The notes under the pieces: model-generated
Databases searched by the model: none
Seen by the model: only the letters and a program-made list of their open reading frames with translations
What the model was told of the DNA's origin: nothing
In this document: in pieces, positions 5,434 to 6,316 of the stretch
How positions within the stretch are numbered: the first letter of the stretch is position 1
How the letters are laid out: every line of letters begins with the position of its first letter
NCBI GenBank assembly: GCA_002839245.1
Contig: PGXR01000166.1
Coordinates: forward strand, 1 to 6,316
Origin: Spirochaetae bacterium HGW-Spirochaetae-7
GTDB lineage: Bacteria > Spirochaetota > Spirochaetia > Treponematales > UBA12059
DNA length: 6,316 bases
Direction of reading: 5' to 3'
Translations under genes and position numbers: made by a program

Positions 5434-6316
5434 ATATGGCCTCCAGTTGGTCGATGCCGCGCTCCAGCCTGGCCAGGATGCGGTCGAACTCCGCTGGCGC
5501 TTCGTTGGGCACGGTGAACTTCATCTTGACTATCTCCTGGACCGCCTTGACGCGCTTGAGCTTGACGAGGGTGACGCCGCGCTTGATCGCGGCCTGGCCC
5601 CGCCGCCAGTATGTCATGATGATGGTAAGCATCATGAGCTGCTTTTCAACCGTCGAGTAACGGTCGATGTCGTCGAAGGCGTTCTGCTGCAGGAAGGCGT
5701 TCTTGAACATCGTGCACACTTCTATGACGAAGCGCTGGCTGTCCGGAAGGGCGTCGGGGCCGACGAGCTTGACCACCTGCAGCAGCCTGACTTCCTTCTG
5801 GAGCAACTCCATGATCTCCTCGCGCTCCGTCGCCCAGGTCGGGCCGACGCGTTCCTCCCACCACGGCTTCACGTCCTCGAGGTATTCGCTGTAGCTGTCG
5901 AGCCACGAAATGGCCGGGTAATGGCGCGCGTTGGCGAGCTGGCGGTCGAGGCCCCAGAAGCAGCGCACGAAGCGCTTGGTGTGCTGGGTGACCGGCTCGG
6001 AGAAGTCGCCGCCGGGCGGGCTGACCGCGCCGATGATGGTCACCGAGCCGTCGGCGCCCGACAGCGTCTCGACGTAACCGGCCCTCTCGTAGAACTCGGC
6101 TATCCTCGTCGGCAGGTAGGCGGGGAAACCTTCTTCCGCCGGCATTTCTTCCATGCGTCCGGACAGTTCGCGCAACGCCTCGGCCCAGCGCGAGGTGGAG
6201 TCGGCCATCACCGCCACGTGGTAGCCCTGGTCACGGTAGTACTCCGCCAGGGTGACGCCGGTATAGACGCTCGCCTCGCGCGCCGAAACCGGCATGTTCG
6301 ACGTATTGGCTATCAG
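5426..6316 (-). CDS. atpA: V/A-type ATPase subunit A (catalytic), C-terminal part
   Basis: This is the C-terminal 296 residues of the catalytic subunit, about half of the usual 580-600. The gene enters from the right edge and its start and Walker A loop lie outside. The open frame runs to the last base of the window with LIANTSN ahead of the internal Met, continuing as MPVSAREASVYTG, a hallmark of A subunits. The Walker B strand is VAVMAD at 33-38 of the fragment, followed by STSRWAEALRELSGRMEEMP. Next come EEGFPAYLPTRIAEFYERAG (60-79), GSVTIIGAVSPPGGDFSEPV (90-109) with its nucleotide-site region, and the C-terminal helical domain with WWEERVGPTW and NAFDDIDRYS. The enzyme hydrolyses or makes ATP coupled to H+ or Na+ movement; the direction and ion cannot be told from this part. 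It overlaps atpB by 8 bases. Confidence 0.97.
   Translation of the reverse strand: MIANTSNMPVSAREASVYTGVTLAEYYRDQGYHVAVMADSTSRWAEALRELSGRMEEMPAEEGFPAYLPTRIAEFYERAGYVETLSGADGSVTIIGAVSPPGGDFSEPVTQHTKRFVRCFWGLDRQLANARHYPAISWLDSYSEYLEDVKPWWEERVGPTWATEREEIMELLQKEVRLLQVVKLVGPDALPDSQRFVIEVCTMFKNAFLQQNAFDDIDRYSTVEKQLMMLTIIMTYWRRGQAAIKRGVTLVKLKRVKAVQEIVKMKFTVPNEAPAEFDRILARLERGIDQLEAIYA

Noticed and set aside
5426..6295. Subunit A as a complete 289-codon gene starting at 6295
   Set aside because: The frame stays open to the window edge, and the seven residues before that Met (LIANTSN) continue the family motif, so the Met is internal and the gene is cut by the window.

Overview
The window is a compact, high-GC block of bacterial DNA in which every recognisable gene lies on the minus strand, so transcription runs from the right edge to the left edge. 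In that order it holds the C-terminal half of V/A-type ATPase subunit A, complete subunits B and D, a universal stress protein, a PTS EIIA domain protein of the fructose/PtsN type, CTP synthase (pyrG), an LptC-like lipoprotein, and the first 59 codons of an LptA/OstA-like exported protein. No rRNA, tRNA, CRISPR array, insertion sequence or phage gene was seen, and no gene-free stretch is longer than about 70 bases.

The best guess for the source is a GC-rich spirochaete (Spirochaetales, Treponema/Spirochaeta-like). The reasons are a bacterial V/A-type ATPase in a cell that also carries outer-membrane Lpt transport genes, an LptC with a lipoprotein signal, a stand-alone PTS EIIA, and regular use of ATA (Ile) and AGG (Arg) codons despite the high GC. 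This is inferred from gene content and protein resemblance. No database search was made, and other diderm phyla with V/A-ATPases remain possible.

Region by region: positions 6316-3386 carry the V1 head and rotor genes A-B-D, joined by overlapping stop and start codons. Positions 3389-2441 carry the stress protein, whose ATG overlaps the subunit D stop, and the EIIA protein 10 bases later. Together these five genes look like one translationally coupled operon. The membrane subunits I and K do not follow D here and must lie upstream, elsewhere or be absent. Positions 2440-2371 are the only real intergenic gap. It holds a good sigma70-type promoter (TTGACC, 18-base spacer, GATAAT) placed so close to pyrG that the mRNA should have almost no leader. 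Positions 2370-1 are a second unit, pyrG-lptC-lptA, again with overlapping genes.

Functionally the window joins ion-motive energy (V/A-ATPase), two small cytoplasmic proteins of probable regulatory type, pyrimidine nucleotide synthesis, and glycolipid or LPS export to the outer membrane. Most of it is ordinary housekeeping content. The points worth a second look are the near-leaderless pyrG promoter, a possible CTG start for lptC, the stress protein without its usual nucleotide-binding glycines, and the coupling of that protein and the EIIA to the ATPase operon.
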